Below, in pieces: positions 6,688 to 14,743 of a stretch of 46,965 bases of DNA. Origin of the DNA: a virus. How positions within the stretch are numbered: position 1 is the stretch's first letter; the number at the start of each line of letters is the position of its first letter. The translations under genes and the position numbers were made by a program. The DNA lies in IMG/VR virus record IMGVR_UViG_3300042922_000909, positions 1 through 46,965 of that record; one strand, given 5' to 3'. A model generated the notes under the pieces. The model did not search any database. It was not told the origin of the DNA and was given only the letters and a program-made list of their open reading frames with translations.

Positions 6688-7646
6688 TGGCCCCCCTCCC
6701 GCAATCCGCAATCACGCCCGCCACGGTCGCCGCGATTTACAATGCCTATGAGGACGCGAACGAGCATTACGACTCGCTCGGGATCAGCGTCGGCGAGTTG
6801 GGCAACGAGTGCGACCGCGCGCTCTGGTACGCCCTCCGGTGGGCATCGCCGCCCGAGCGCCTCACGGGGCAAAAGCTCTCAATCTTCCGAACGGGCGACC
6901 GTTGGGAAGACGCACTCGTCGCGGACCTCGAACGCATCGGCGTGGAGGTGTTCGGCCAGCAAGATCGCATCCGGCTCGTTGCGGGACATGTGCGCGGCAA
7001 GATCGACGGCCGGGCGATGGGGATTCCTGAAGCCCCAAAGACCGAGCACCTGATGGAGTTCAAATCAAGCAACGACAAGGGCTTCAAGGAACTGAAGAAA
7101 AAGCGCGTGCGCGAAGGCAAGCCGCTCCACTTCGTCCAGCTCCAACTCGGCATGCACATGTTCGGCTTGTCGAGAGCCGGGTACCTCGTCGTCAACAAGA
7201 ACGACGACGAGCGGTATTTCGAGCGCGTCGAGTACGACGCGGAGTTTTGCCTGCGTATCCTGGCGCGCGCCGAGCGCATCATCCGCTCTGACGACCCGCC
7301 GTCAAAGCTGCACGAGGACCCTGAAGCCAAGGGCGCGTTCGCGTGCGGCTGGTGCAAGCACCGCGGCGTTTGCCACGAGAAGCGCGCGCCACGCGTGACT
7401 TGCCGTACTTGCCTGCACTCGACGCCCGAGATGTCCGGCGACGGGCATTGGTCCTGCGCACGCTGGAACAAGCCGCTTGGGCTCGACGAGCAACGGCAGG
7501 GCTGCCCGGTTCATTTGCATTTACCTGGCCTCGTGCACGGGACGCAGGTCGATGTCGACGAAGAGAACGAAACCATCACCTACGAGATGGACGACGGCAG
7601 CGTGTGGGTGGATGGGGCGCAGCGCGTGAAGGAGGAAGCGGCGTGA
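6687..7646 (+). CDS. Cas4/RecB-like PD-(D/E)XK exonuclease with Fe-S cluster cysteines
   Basis: The 319-aa protein carries the nuclease motifs Asp107 (GKIDGR) and Glu124-x-Lys126 (MEFKSS), followed by QLQ at about 151-153. One N-terminal cysteine (Cys42 in NECDRALWY) and three C-terminal ones (Cys220, 223 and 229 in CGWCKHRGVC) give the Cas4/AddB-type 4Fe-4S arrangement. A second Cys cluster follows (CRTC, then SCARW and GCPVH) and may bind zinc. It probably resects DNA ends for the Sak4/DUF669 annealing system. It is coupled to its neighbours by 1- and 4-base overlaps. Confidence 0.85.
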   Translation: MAPLPQSAITPATVAAIYNAYEDANEHYDSLGISVGELGNECDRALWYALRWASPPERLTGQKLSIFRTGDRWEDALVADLERIGVEVFGQQDRIRLVAGHVRGKIDGRAMGIPEAPKTEHLMEFKSSNDKGFKELKKKRVREGKPLHFVQLQLGMHMFGLSRAGYLVVNKNDDERYFERVEYDAEFCLRILARAERIIRSDDPPSKLHEDPEAKGAFACGWCKHRGVCHEKRAPRVTCRTCLHSTPEMSGDGHWSCARWNKPLGLDEQRQGCPVHLHLPGLVHGTQVDVDEENETITYEMDDGSVWVDGAQRVKEEAA

Positions 7647-7948
7647 TTACAGGCATCGACGATATTGATGAGCAGTTGCTCGGCTTCCTACAGAGAATCT
7701 CCCTCGCCACAGGGTGCGGACCTAAGGAACTCGGGTGGCTTCCGATGGAGCTGCGATCAATCGCGCGCGGGCTTGCAAAACGGCTGGGAGAAGACTCCAA
7801 AGTCAAAATCGAGGACGCGGCGAGGCGCTCACATAATATTGCAATCGATCGCGCCGCGAGACTTGCCGAGTCCGACGACGGCGAGCCGACCGTGTTGTCA
7901 GAGGAAATCCGTTCAATCAAATTTCTGGAGCCCGCTCGTGCAGCTTAG
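7643..7948 (+). CDS. Hypothetical protein (101 aa) between nuclease and helicase
   Basis: The GTG start at 7643 overlaps the nuclease stop (GTGA) and follows AAGGAGG, so the gene is well supported. The product is mostly helical and charged, with no recognised motif. Its end overlaps the helicase start by 11 bases. Conserved position suggests an accessory factor of the recombination/replication block. Confidence 0.6.
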   Translation: MITGIDDIDEQLLGFLQRISLATGCGPKELGWLPMELRSIARGLAKRLGEDSKVKIEDAARRSHNIAIDRAARLAESDDGEPTVLSEEIRSIKFLEPARAA

Positions 7949-9536
7949 ATCCTACCAGCAAGCGGCACTCGACGGACTGTTCGATTACTGGTCCGAAGAG
8001 CCCGGCAACCCATTGATAGACATGGCGACCGGCACCGGCAAAAGCCTGCTTATGGCCGCCATAACCGAACGCCTCATCACGGGGTGGCGGGACATGCGTC
8101 TCGTGATCGTCACGCACGTCGCGGAGTTGATCGAGCAGAATTACAAGGAACTGCTCGGCATCTGGCCGTTTGCGCCTGCCGGTATCTATTCGGCGGGGCT
8201 CGGCCGGCGGGACGCATTCGCGCAGATCCTGTTTGCCGGCATCCAGACAGTGCACAGCAAGGCCCAAGCCATCGGTCATGTCGACGTGCTGATGGTCGAC
8301 GAGGCGCACCTCATCCCGCCAAAAGCCGACACGATGTACGGCCGGTTCATCGCCGACCTGCGGGCGATCAATCCTGACATGAAGATTGTCGGGCTGACGG
8401 CAACTCCTTTTCGGCTCGGATCCGGCCGGTTGGACGAGGGCGACGACCGGCTGTTCGACAAGGTGATTTACACCTATGGCATCGCGGACGGCATTCGCGA
8501 TGGCTTCCTCTCCCCGCTCGTGTCCAAGGCGACCGAGACGGGCTTCGATCTCACGGGCGTTCAGAAAAGGGGTGGCGACTATGTTCCCGGTGCTTTGCAA
8601 GCTGCTGTCGATCGAGACGCAACCACTAAGGCCGCTGTTAGCGAGATTGTGGCTTATGGCCGCGACCGGCGGTCATGGATGGCGTTCTGTTCTGGAGTTG
8701 AGCACGCTCATCACGTTCGAGATGAAATCCGTTCGCGAGGCATTTCTTGCGAGACGGTCACGGGCGACACGCCGAAGCAGGAGCGCCGGCGACACATCGA
8801 AGACTTCAAGGCGGGGCGCATTCGCTGCCTGACAAACAATAGCGTGTTGACGACGGGCTTCAACGCGCCCGGCGTGGACTTGATTGCGGCGCTTCGGCCG
8901 ACCCTATCCCCGTCGCTCTATGTGCAGGCCGTAGGTCGGGGCACGCGCCTTGCTCCCGGCAAGACGAACTGTCTGGTGCTGGACTTCGCCGGGTGGGTGC
9001 GGACGCATGGGCCGGTGGACGACGTGCGCGCCCGCAAACCCGGCAAGGGCGACGGCGAGGCGCCCGTGAAGGTGTGCCCGGCCTGCCATAGCATCGTTCA
9101 CGCCGCGGCGCGGGAGTGCGTCGACTGTGGGCACCCGTTCGTCTTTGACGAGCACCCGAAGCACAAAGCGACCGCGGACGCGGGGCCGATTCTGTCCTCA
9201 GCGCAAGCCGAGTTCCGGCCGGTGGAGTGGCGGCGCTTCCGCTACCACGACAAACCCGGCGGCGTGGACAGCGTGCGCGCCGAGTTCTCGGTCGGGTTCA
9301 TCATGCACAAGCTCTGGCTCTGCCCGGAACACAAGGGCTTCGCCAAGACGAAGGCCGATCGCTTCTGGATCGACCACGGCGGGGCGCTGCCTTGTCCGCG
9401 CGCGGTCACGGAGTGGCTGGAGCGGGAAGGCGAACTTCGGGACACTGCGGAAATCAGCATCAAGCCGAACGGCAAATACTACGAGATCACCGGCTACCGG
9501 GTAGCGAACGACAACGAGGGGAGGGCGGCAGCATGA
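7938..9536 (+). CDS. SF2 DEAD/DEAH-box helicase with zinc-ribbon
   Basis: The 532-aa protein starts with a GTG (VQLRSYQQAAL) that overlaps the previous gene. Motifs in order: Q-like RSYQ, Walker A MATGTGKS, motif II VDEAH, motif III GLTATPFR, and C-terminal motif VI VGRGTRLAP. A CPAC-x(13)-CVDCG zinc ribbon follows, then a domain seen in phage helicases of this group. It is likely an ATP-dependent DNA helicase acting in phage replication or recombination. The C-terminal tail VANDNEGRAAA carries the recurrent ANDN element. The stop overlaps the methyltransferase ATG. Confidence 0.9.
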   Translation: MQLRSYQQAALDGLFDYWSEEPGNPLIDMATGTGKSLLMAAITERLITGWRDMRLVIVTHVAELIEQNYKELLGIWPFAPAGIYSAGLGRRDAFAQILFAGIQTVHSKAQAIGHVDVLMVDEAHLIPPKADTMYGRFIADLRAINPDMKIVGLTATPFRLGSGRLDEGDDRLFDKVIYTYGIADGIRDGFLSPLVSKATETGFDLTGVQKRGGDYVPGALQAAVDRDATTKAAVSEIVAYGRDRRSWMAFCSGVEHAHHVRDEIRSRGISCETVTGDTPKQERRRHIEDFKAGRIRCLTNNSVLTTGFNAPGVDLIAALRPTLSPSLYVQAVGRGTRLAPGKTNCLVLDFAGWVRTHGPVDDVRARKPGKGDGEAPVKVCPACHSIVHAAARECVDCGHPFVFDEHPKHKATADAGPILSSAQAEFRPVEWRRFRYHDKPGGVDSVRAEFSVGFIMHKLWLCPEHKGFAKTKADRFWIDHGGALPCPRAVTEWLEREGELRDTAEISIKPNGKYYEITGYRVANDNEGRAAA

Positions 9537-10330
9537 GAATCGAGCGCATCGGGGACGCGGTTTTATATAACGGCGATTGCCTGGAGGTGATGGCGTCGCT
9601 TGCGGTTGTCGACCATTTGATTTCTGACCCACCTTATGAGGCAAGCCTGCACGCCAGCAAGAACAGTCTACGCGGACGGGTCCGCGTAGACTCAGGGCCG
9701 GACCTTAAGGGCCTGGACTTCGAGGCTATTGACGACATTCGCGAGCGCCTTGTGCAGTTAGCCTCGGGCGTCTGCCGCGGGTGGTTCATCGCATTCTGCA
9801 CCGTTGAGGGGACGATGCCTTGGTCCCAGATGATCAACGCCTCTTCTCTTAAGTACAAGCGTGCCTGCATATGGGTGAAGCCTGATTCCACGCCACAGTT
9901 GAACGGGCAGGGGCCGGCCCAAGGGGCTGAGTGCTTCGTTGCTGCGTGGGGCGGCAAGGGACACGCGCGCTGGAACTCGGGCGGCAAGCGCGGCGTCTAT
10001 ACACACTGCGTCAATGGTCGAGACCGCGACGGCCGGCACCCGACCGAAAAGCCGGTCCCGCTAATGCGGGAGCTTCTGCAGGACTTCACCAACCCCGGCC
10101 AGACCATCCTCGATCCATTTATGGGCAGCGGAACAACCGGAGTGGCGTGCGCCCGCATGGGCCGCAAGTTCATCGGCGTGGAGCTTGACCCGAAATATTT
10201 CGACGTAGCTTGCGACCGAATCCGCAAAGCATACGACCAGCCTGACATGTTCGTTGAGGCGCCGCGCAAGCCGGAGAAGCCTGCCGACATGTTCGCCAAC
10301 GACAACGAGCCGAAGCAGGCCGCTGCATGA
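9533..10330 (+). CDS. Orphan DNA methyltransferase, beta class (DPPY)
   Basis: The 265-aa enzyme has motif IV DPPY at residues 32-35 and the SAM-binding motif DPFMGSGT from about residue 194. The motif order IV then I is that of beta-class adenine-N6 or cytosine-N4 methyltransferases such as CcrM-like enzymes. RHPTEKPVPLM before motif I is typical. No restriction enzyme is adjacent, so it is probably a solitary methyltransferase protecting phage DNA or mimicking host methylation. The ATG overlaps the helicase stop (ATGA). The tail FANDNEPKQAAA carries the ANDN element. Confidence 0.92.
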   Translation: MRIERIGDAVLYNGDCLEVMASLAVVDHLISDPPYEASLHASKNSLRGRVRVDSGPDLKGLDFEAIDDIRERLVQLASGVCRGWFIAFCTVEGTMPWSQMINASSLKYKRACIWVKPDSTPQLNGQGPAQGAECFVAAWGGKGHARWNSGGKRGVYTHCVNGRDRDGRHPTEKPVPLMRELLQDFTNPGQTILDPFMGSGTTGVACARMGRKFIGVELDPKYFDVACDRIRKAYDQPDMFVEAPRKPEKPADMFANDNEPKQAAA

Positions 10331-10332
10331 CC

Positions 10333-10734
10333 CTATCCCACAATCTCATTGCGCACCGCGCTTGCGATGAAAGCGGAGCGAGTCATGCCCCGCGCCTTCG
10401 CCGCGTCGTCGATGGCCTCAAGCAGCCCGGTGTCGATCGACACATTAACGCGAACAGACGAGCCCCGATCGCGGATCAAAGGAACGAACGCCAGGCTCGC
10501 GCCTTCGCGGTCCTCCTCCAAGGTCGCGTCCGCCAACACCTCATCAAGAGACCGCGGAGCGGGGATCGCATCGCCGTCCGCATGCATCGCGGCGACATGG
10601 CCGGACAATGCCTCGACGGCATTCGTAAGGGCCTCGTCGGCCGTATCACCGGCCGACACGCAACCGGGGAAGTCGGGGAAGCTGACTCCGTAGGCGCTGT
10701 CGGGATCTTTGTGAACGAAAGCAACGTATCGCAT
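10333..10734 (-). CDS. hicB: HicB-type antitoxin
   Basis: The 133-aa protein has an N-terminal HicB fold (YGVSFPDFPGCVSAGDTADEA) and a C-terminal ribbon-helix-helix (VRVNVSIDTGLLEAIDDAA...GMTRSAFIASA). The first part neutralises the HicA RNase and the second binds the operator. It lies 24 bases downstream of hicA on the minus strand, converging on the methyltransferase gene. ATG 10734 follows GAGGAAGAG. Confidence 0.93.
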   Translation of the reverse strand: MRYVAFVHKDPDSAYGVSFPDFPGCVSAGDTADEALTNAVEALSGHVAAMHADGDAIPAPRSLDEVLADATLEEDREGASLAFVPLIRDRGSSVRVNVSIDTGLLEAIDDAAKARGMTRSAFIASAVRNEIVG

Positions 10735-10758
10735 TTGTCTCTTCCTCGCTGGGGTGGC

Positions 10759-10944
10759 TTACCGCCACCCCGCCTGTTTCGCTATCGACCGGACCGTTCC
10801 TTTCGGAAGGTCTTTCTTTGGGTGTGGGACCGTCACCTTCCCCGGAATTGTGGGGTGCTTGAAGTGGTGGTGGGAGCCCGTCGTGCCGACCAACACCCAC
10901 CCGGTGACTTCCAGCTTCTTGATGATGTCCCGGCTGTTCGTCAT
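10759..10944 (-). CDS. hicA: HicA-type toxin (mRNA interferase)
   Basis: The 61-aa HicA protein has the double-stranded-RNA-binding-like fold and catalytic His in TTGSHHHFKHP, followed by VTVPHPKKDLPKGTVRSIAKQAG. HicA cleaves mRNA. The toxin gene precedes the antitoxin gene, as usual for HicAB. A palindrome lies 16 bases upstream of its ATG. The pair probably stabilises the phage or acts against superinfecting phages, though the sequence alone does not tell. Confidence 0.93.
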   Translation of the reverse strand: MTNSRDIIKKLEVTGWVLVGTTGSHHHFKHPTIPGKVTVPHPKKDLPKGTVRSIAKQAGWR

Positions 10945-10959
10945 TTCCTCGCCCCTTGT

Positions 10960-10977
10960 TGTGTAAATATATACACA
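10960..10977. promoter_or_regulatory. Palindromic operator upstream of hicA
   Basis: TGTGTA-AATATA-TACACA is a perfect 6+6 inverted repeat with an AT-rich centre, 16 bases before the hicA start. Its place suggests the HicB RHH operator overlapping the hicAB promoter. Confidence 0.6.
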
Positions 10978-11001
10978 CTGGTCGAAGGCGCGTCAACACA
11001 T

Positions 11002-11023
11002 ATTGCGCAATATTTTGCGCAAT
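11002..11023. promoter_or_regulatory. Palindrome between hicAB and the rightward DUF6511 gene
   Basis: ATTGCGCAA (11002-11010) and TTGCGCAAT (11015-11023) form a perfect 9-bp inverted repeat with a 4-base centre, ending 10 bases before the ATG at 11033. It could be an operator for the rightward gene, or a second HicB site for the divergent pair. Confidence 0.55.
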
Positions 11024-11032
11024 GGGGGAAGA

Positions 11033-11365
11033 ATGTCTAGTCCTCAGCACGAACCCGCCGAATGCTTCGTCTGCCAACGCCGCGCGACCGGCCTGGGCAT
11101 TGGCGACGTGAAGAACCCCCGCTGGCTCTGCGTCGAGTGTTCACTCATCGCCGAGCAGATCCGCAGCACCAAGCGGCTCGACATGTACGAGGTGAGCGCC
11201 ATCGGCGACGCCATGAACGCGGTCGGCACCTATCTCGAGGAAATCGGCAAGACCGACCTCGGCGACTTCGAAGACATCGAAGCGCGGACGCTCGTCAAGC
11301 GCGCCGTGCTGGAGTTCGGAAACAGCATCCGCAGGCAGATCCGCGAACACAAGGCGCCGTTTTGA
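11033..11365 (+). CDS. DUF6511 zinc-finger phage protein
   Basis: The 110-aa protein has a CFVC...WLCVEC zinc-finger pair at the N-terminus and a helical C-terminal half with YLEEIGKTDLGDFEDIEARTL. This matches DUF6511, a family of small proteins in phages of alphaproteobacteria with no known function. ATG 11033 follows GGGGGA. The stop shares a base with the next start. Confidence 0.75.
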   Translation: MSSPQHEPAECFVCQRRATGLGIGDVKNPRWLCVECSLIAEQIRSTKRLDMYEVSAIGDAMNAVGTYLEEIGKTDLGDFEDIEARTLVKRAVLEFGNSIRRQIREHKAPF

Positions 11366-11559
11366 TGGAGAAGAATGTGACGCAGAAATCCCACGTCATT
11401 GTCGAAGTCGATCGCGACTATCGAACGGTAACAGATACGAAGTTCATGGATTTCTCCTCTGACGAAGCGGCACGGGAGTACGCTCGCAAGGAGAGTTGGA
11501 CCGGCTACTCGTATCACGCTTACACCTGGGCCGAGTATTTCAGGGAGCGGCGCGCATGA
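11365..11559 (+). CDS. Small hypothetical protein (64 aa)
   Basis: The start at 11365 shares a base with the previous stop (TGATG), and the stop overlaps the primase ATG, so it is coupled on both sides. It is a small mixed alpha/beta protein with many aromatic residues at the C-terminus (GYSYHAYTWAEYF). No family is recognised. Confidence 0.55.
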   Translation: MEKNVTQKSHVIVEVDRDYRTVTDTKFMDFSSDEAAREYARKESWTGYSYHAYTWAEYFRERRA

Positions 11560-13997
11560 CCCCATCCCCCTATGCACAAGCCGGTGCCCGCCTCGTCGAC
11601 AACGGCTATCACGCGATTCCTGTGTTGCCCGGCAGCAAGAGACCCGGCGCATATCTCAACAAGGAATGGTTCGGCACGACCGAGTGGCAGCGGTTCTGCG
11701 ATCGGCTTCCGACCGATTATGAGCTTCCGATTTGGGAGCAATGGCCGGACGCGGGCGTGTGCATCGCGCTCGACAAGAACGTAAAGGTCATCGACATCGA
11801 CACGGACGACGGCGAGCTGCGCGCCGCGGTCCTGGCCGTCCTGCCGGACAGTCCGGTTATGAAGCGCGGCGCGAAGGGCTTCTCGGCTTTCTATCGCGGA
11901 TCCGAGGCGATCGTGCCGCGTGCGTTCAGCATCACGGTCGACGGGAAGGAAGAGCGCATTGTCGATTTGCTGGCATACGGCAAGCAGACGATCCTTCCGC
12001 CGACTCTCCACCCGACGACGGGACGGCCTTACGAGTGGCTTTCCGCCGACACCTTGTTGGATACGCCCCCCGAACAATTGCCCGAGCTGCCCGACAACGT
12101 GGCGGAACTCATCGCGGCCGCGCTCGAGCCGTTCGGGCTGCGCGCGGAATCCCACGAGCCCCGCGCTATCTCCCGCGGCGAAATCGAGGAGGGCGGAAGC
12201 GTCTGGCGCGAGATCAACAACCTTGCGTGCGAGAACTTAGACGCATGGGTGCCGGATCTCCGGTTGCCGCTGGCAAAGCGCTTGCCGGACGGGCGGTGGC
12301 GGGCTGTCGCCGAGTGGCGCGGCGTCGAGAACCCGAACCTGTCGTTTTCGCGACAGGGGATTACCGACTGGGGCAACGGCGAGACGTTCACGCCGGTTAG
12401 CGTCGTCATGCGGGCGCTTGTGGTGGAGGCTCCGGACGCCCTGCGGTGGCTGCAGGACCGGCTCGGCTATGTGGAGCCGCCGTTGTGGGGCTCGATCGAC
12501 TTCGCGGCCGTGGTGCGCAACGGGCTGGCGAAGCGCGGCGAGCGGGTCGTGACCGAGGAGGAGGTTGAGGCGCATGTGGCCGAGCCCGAGGCGTCTGCGC
12601 ATGCCGAGCGTGTCCAGGCGATCGTTGACAGATTCCCCGAGACGATAGCCACCCTTGCCTTGCCCGCCGTCATTGCTCCCACGCCCACAGCATCCGGCCT
12701 CCCACCTGGCTTGTGCTACCCGCCCGGCCTCGTCGGCGACATCGCGCAGTGGCTCCACGATACAGCCCGCAACCCGTCGCCGACGCTCAACCTCGGGGCC
12801 GCGCTGTCGCTCATGGGTGCGCTTGCCGGCCGACGCTACGAAGGACCAACCGGCCTGAGAACGAACGTCTATGTCGTGGGGCTCGCGCCATCCGGCTTCG
12901 GCAAGGAACACCCGCGCGCGGCCACCAAGGCGCTCGCGTCAGCGTGCGGCGTGCTCGCCAAGTTCTTCGGCGGCGAGCAAATTGCTTCCTCGTCTGCACT
13001 CCGCAATCGGGTCAAGAAGAGCCCGGCGCTGGTCTACATGATCGACGAGTTCGGCGGCTTCCTTCGCAAGATCACGAATCCCCGCGCCGGGAACCACGAG
13101 CGGGAAATCGGCGACGACCTGCTAAAGTTCACAGGTTCGGCCGGCTCCATCTTCCTTGGCGCGGACTATGCGCAGTCCCTCGCCGAGCCAATCCACAACC
13201 CGAACGTCTGCATATACGGCACGTCCACGCCGGAAACGTTCTGGAAGGCTCTGGCATCCGGAAGCATCGCAGACGGGTTCTTGCCCCGGTTCATTGTGCT
13301 GGACGCCGGCACGGTACGCCCGGAGCCCCGCGACGCGCCTAACCGGACGGATGCCCCGCCCAAACAGCTTGTCGAGAAGGTGCAGAAGTTCGTCGTTCAC
13401 AAGAACGGCGGCAATCTGAACGGCATGACCTCGGACGGCACGACCGCCTGCGTGCCCATTCGGGCCGTGTGGGGCGAAGGTGCCAAGCGCGTCTTCGACC
13501 TCCTCGTCGACCAGATGTTCCGGGCCATGGAGGGTGCCGGGGAACTCGAGCCGATCTATGCGCGCGTCGCCGAGAATAGCATGCGCCTTGCTCTCATCGT
13601 TGCGGCGGGCGTCGAGCCCGAACGTCCGGTCATCACCGTTGAGGTGATGCAATGGGCTGCAGATGTGGCGCACCGCTCGGCGTTCATGCTCATGGACCAG
13701 GCCGAAGAGCGCGTCGCCGACAACGACCGGCAGGCCGAATACAAGCGCGTCCGGGCCATCATTGGCGACAGCAAGCGCAAGGGCACGACCCGTGCGGACG
13801 TTGCGCGACGCCTGAAAGGCGTCATGGACCGCACCCGCATGCACAGCGTGATCGATCAGCTTGTCGAGGCCGGCGAGGTCGTCGACGTGGGCGTGAAGTC
13901 AAAGGACGGGCGCATGGTCAAGCGCCTCTGGACCCCCAAAAATGCCCCCGAGCTGGGGGAGGAACTGGGGGAGGAAAGGGAGGAAAAAATCGCCTGA
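11556..13997 (+). CDS. Primase-polymerase / DUF3987-like helicase replication protein
   Basis: The 813-aa protein begins with a bifunctional primase-polymerase domain (residues about 1-200: GYHAIPVLPGSKRP, then VIDIDTDDGE as the metal-binding acidic motif). A DUF3987/helicase-like part follows at about 390-700 (SLMGALAGRRY, LAPSGFGKEHP as a degenerate P-loop, YMIDEFGGFL as motif B). The C-terminus is a winged-helix-like region (RADVARRLKGVMDRTRMHSV). It is the likely replication initiator/primase/helicase. In the P-loop-like site the usual GKT/S is GKE, which is atypical for ATPases but known in DUF3987-like proteins. ATG 11556 follows GGGAG. Confidence 0.82.
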   Translation: MTPSPYAQAGARLVDNGYHAIPVLPGSKRPGAYLNKEWFGTTEWQRFCDRLPTDYELPIWEQWPDAGVCIALDKNVKVIDIDTDDGELRAAVLAVLPDSPVMKRGAKGFSAFYRGSEAIVPRAFSITVDGKEERIVDLLAYGKQTILPPTLHPTTGRPYEWLSADTLLDTPPEQLPELPDNVAELIAAALEPFGLRAESHEPRAISRGEIEEGGSVWREINNLACENLDAWVPDLRLPLAKRLPDGRWRAVAEWRGVENPNLSFSRQGITDWGNGETFTPVSVVMRALVVEAPDALRWLQDRLGYVEPPLWGSIDFAAVVRNGLAKRGERVVTEEEVEAHVAEPEASAHAERVQAIVDRFPETIATLALPAVIAPTPTASGLPPGLCYPPGLVGDIAQWLHDTARNPSPTLNLGAALSLMGALAGRRYEGPTGLRTNVYVVGLAPSGFGKEHPRAATKALASACGVLAKFFGGEQIASSSALRNRVKKSPALVYMIDEFGGFLRKITNPRAGNHEREIGDDLLKFTGSAGSIFLGADYAQSLAEPIHNPNVCIYGTSTPETFWKALASGSIADGFLPRFIVLDAGTVRPEPRDAPNRTDAPPKQLVEKVQKFVVHKNGGNLNGMTSDGTTACVPIRAVWGEGAKRVFDLLVDQMFRAMEGAGELEPIYARVAENSMRLALIVAAGVEPERPVITVEVMQWAADVAHRSAFMLMDQAEERVADNDRQAEYKRVRAIIGDSKRKGTTRADVARRLKGVMDRTRMHSVIDQLVEAGEVVDVGVKSKDGRMVKRLWTPKNAPELGEELGEEREEKIA

Positions 13998-14053
13998 ATC
14001 ACGAGCTGGGGGCGGAAAATCCAGAGTCGTTTCCTCCCCCAGTCCTCCCCCAG
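13953..14053. repeat. Long near-perfect inverted repeat, candidate replication origin
   Basis: The left arm 13953-13977 consists of two CTGGGGGAGGA units. The right arm 14030-14053 is its reverse complement apart from one extra A. Further copies of the CTCCCCCAG unit lie near 14165-14175. An AT-rich stretch with a TAGAT-AATC-ATCTA hairpin follows at about 14060-14095. Iterated G-rich units next to an AT-rich segment, between primase and nuclease genes, fit a phage origin. Attenuation at the primase 3' end is an alternative. The left arm is inside the primase coding region. Confidence 0.45.
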
Positions 14054-14101
14054 TAACTCTTAGAAATATATAGATAATCATCTAAAAACAACTGAGGGAG
14101 G

Positions 14102-14126
14102 AGGGGGTGTATCCCCCCTAATTTTT
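14102..14126 (+). terminator. Probable intrinsic terminator after the primase region
   Basis: GGGGG (14103-14107) pairs with CCCCC across a TGTAT loop, followed by TAATTTTT (14119-14126). The stem is short but all G-C. It separates the primase gene from the VRR-NUC gene. Confidence 0.5.
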
Positions 14127-14201
14127 AAGCCCAAAAAGAGGGGGGACTCGTGCGCGCGAGATTTTCCTCCCCCAGCTCCCAACCCCGAAAAGGACCACCC
14201 C

Positions 14202-14645
14202 ATGCGGACCACTCGACGCCCCGTTGTTACGAAAGCCGCCATCGCCCCGAAGACTCCCGAATGGCGCCACCAAGGCGCGGCCGTTACCGCCCTGCGGCGT
14301 GCCCGTGACAAGGGGTGGCCGATCCGGATTGCCGGCGACATGAACGCCGCAAGGCGTAGCCCTCGTGAACGGGGCCTCGCTGCGGCAACCGGCATGAACG
14401 CAGGCGAGCCGGACTTGCGGGTTTACATCACGGGCCCGCGGCTTCTCCTCATCGAGTACAAAACGAAGCAAGGCGAGATCAGCGTCGACCAAAAGCAGGC
14501 GCACGCGGAGCTCAAGGCACTCGGGTTTGAGGTGATCGTGATTCAGGCTGCGACGCCGGAAGAGGCCGCCGAGCTGACGGTGGCTCTTGTGGCCGCTCGC
14601 ATTCCTGCAAATGACAACACCCAACCTGTTGACGTAGCCGCCTGA
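14202..14645 (+). CDS. VRR-NUC domain nuclease
   Basis: The 147-aa protein has the virus-type replication-repair nuclease core: GMNAGEPDLRVYI carries the active-site Asp, and LLIEYKTKQG the E-x-K pair. Stand-alone VRR-NUC proteins in phages cleave branched DNA such as Holliday junctions. It follows the primase region and a candidate origin, which suits processing of replication forks or concatemers. The tail PANDNTQPVDVAA carries the recurrent ANDN element. Confidence 0.88.
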   Translation: MRTTRRPVVTKAAIAPKTPEWRHQGAAVTALRRARDKGWPIRIAGDMNAARRSPRERGLAAATGMNAGEPDLRVYITGPRLLLIEYKTKQGEISVDQKQAHAELKALGFEVIVIQAATPEEAAELTVALVAARIPANDNTQPVDVAA

Positions 14646-14743
14646 TTTGATACCTTGTGATATCGCGCCCATCGAGCGCGAGGGAGCCGCCAGCCCCACC
14701 GCCCGCCATGCGGGTCCATTCACTCCCTTCGTGGAGACTTCCA

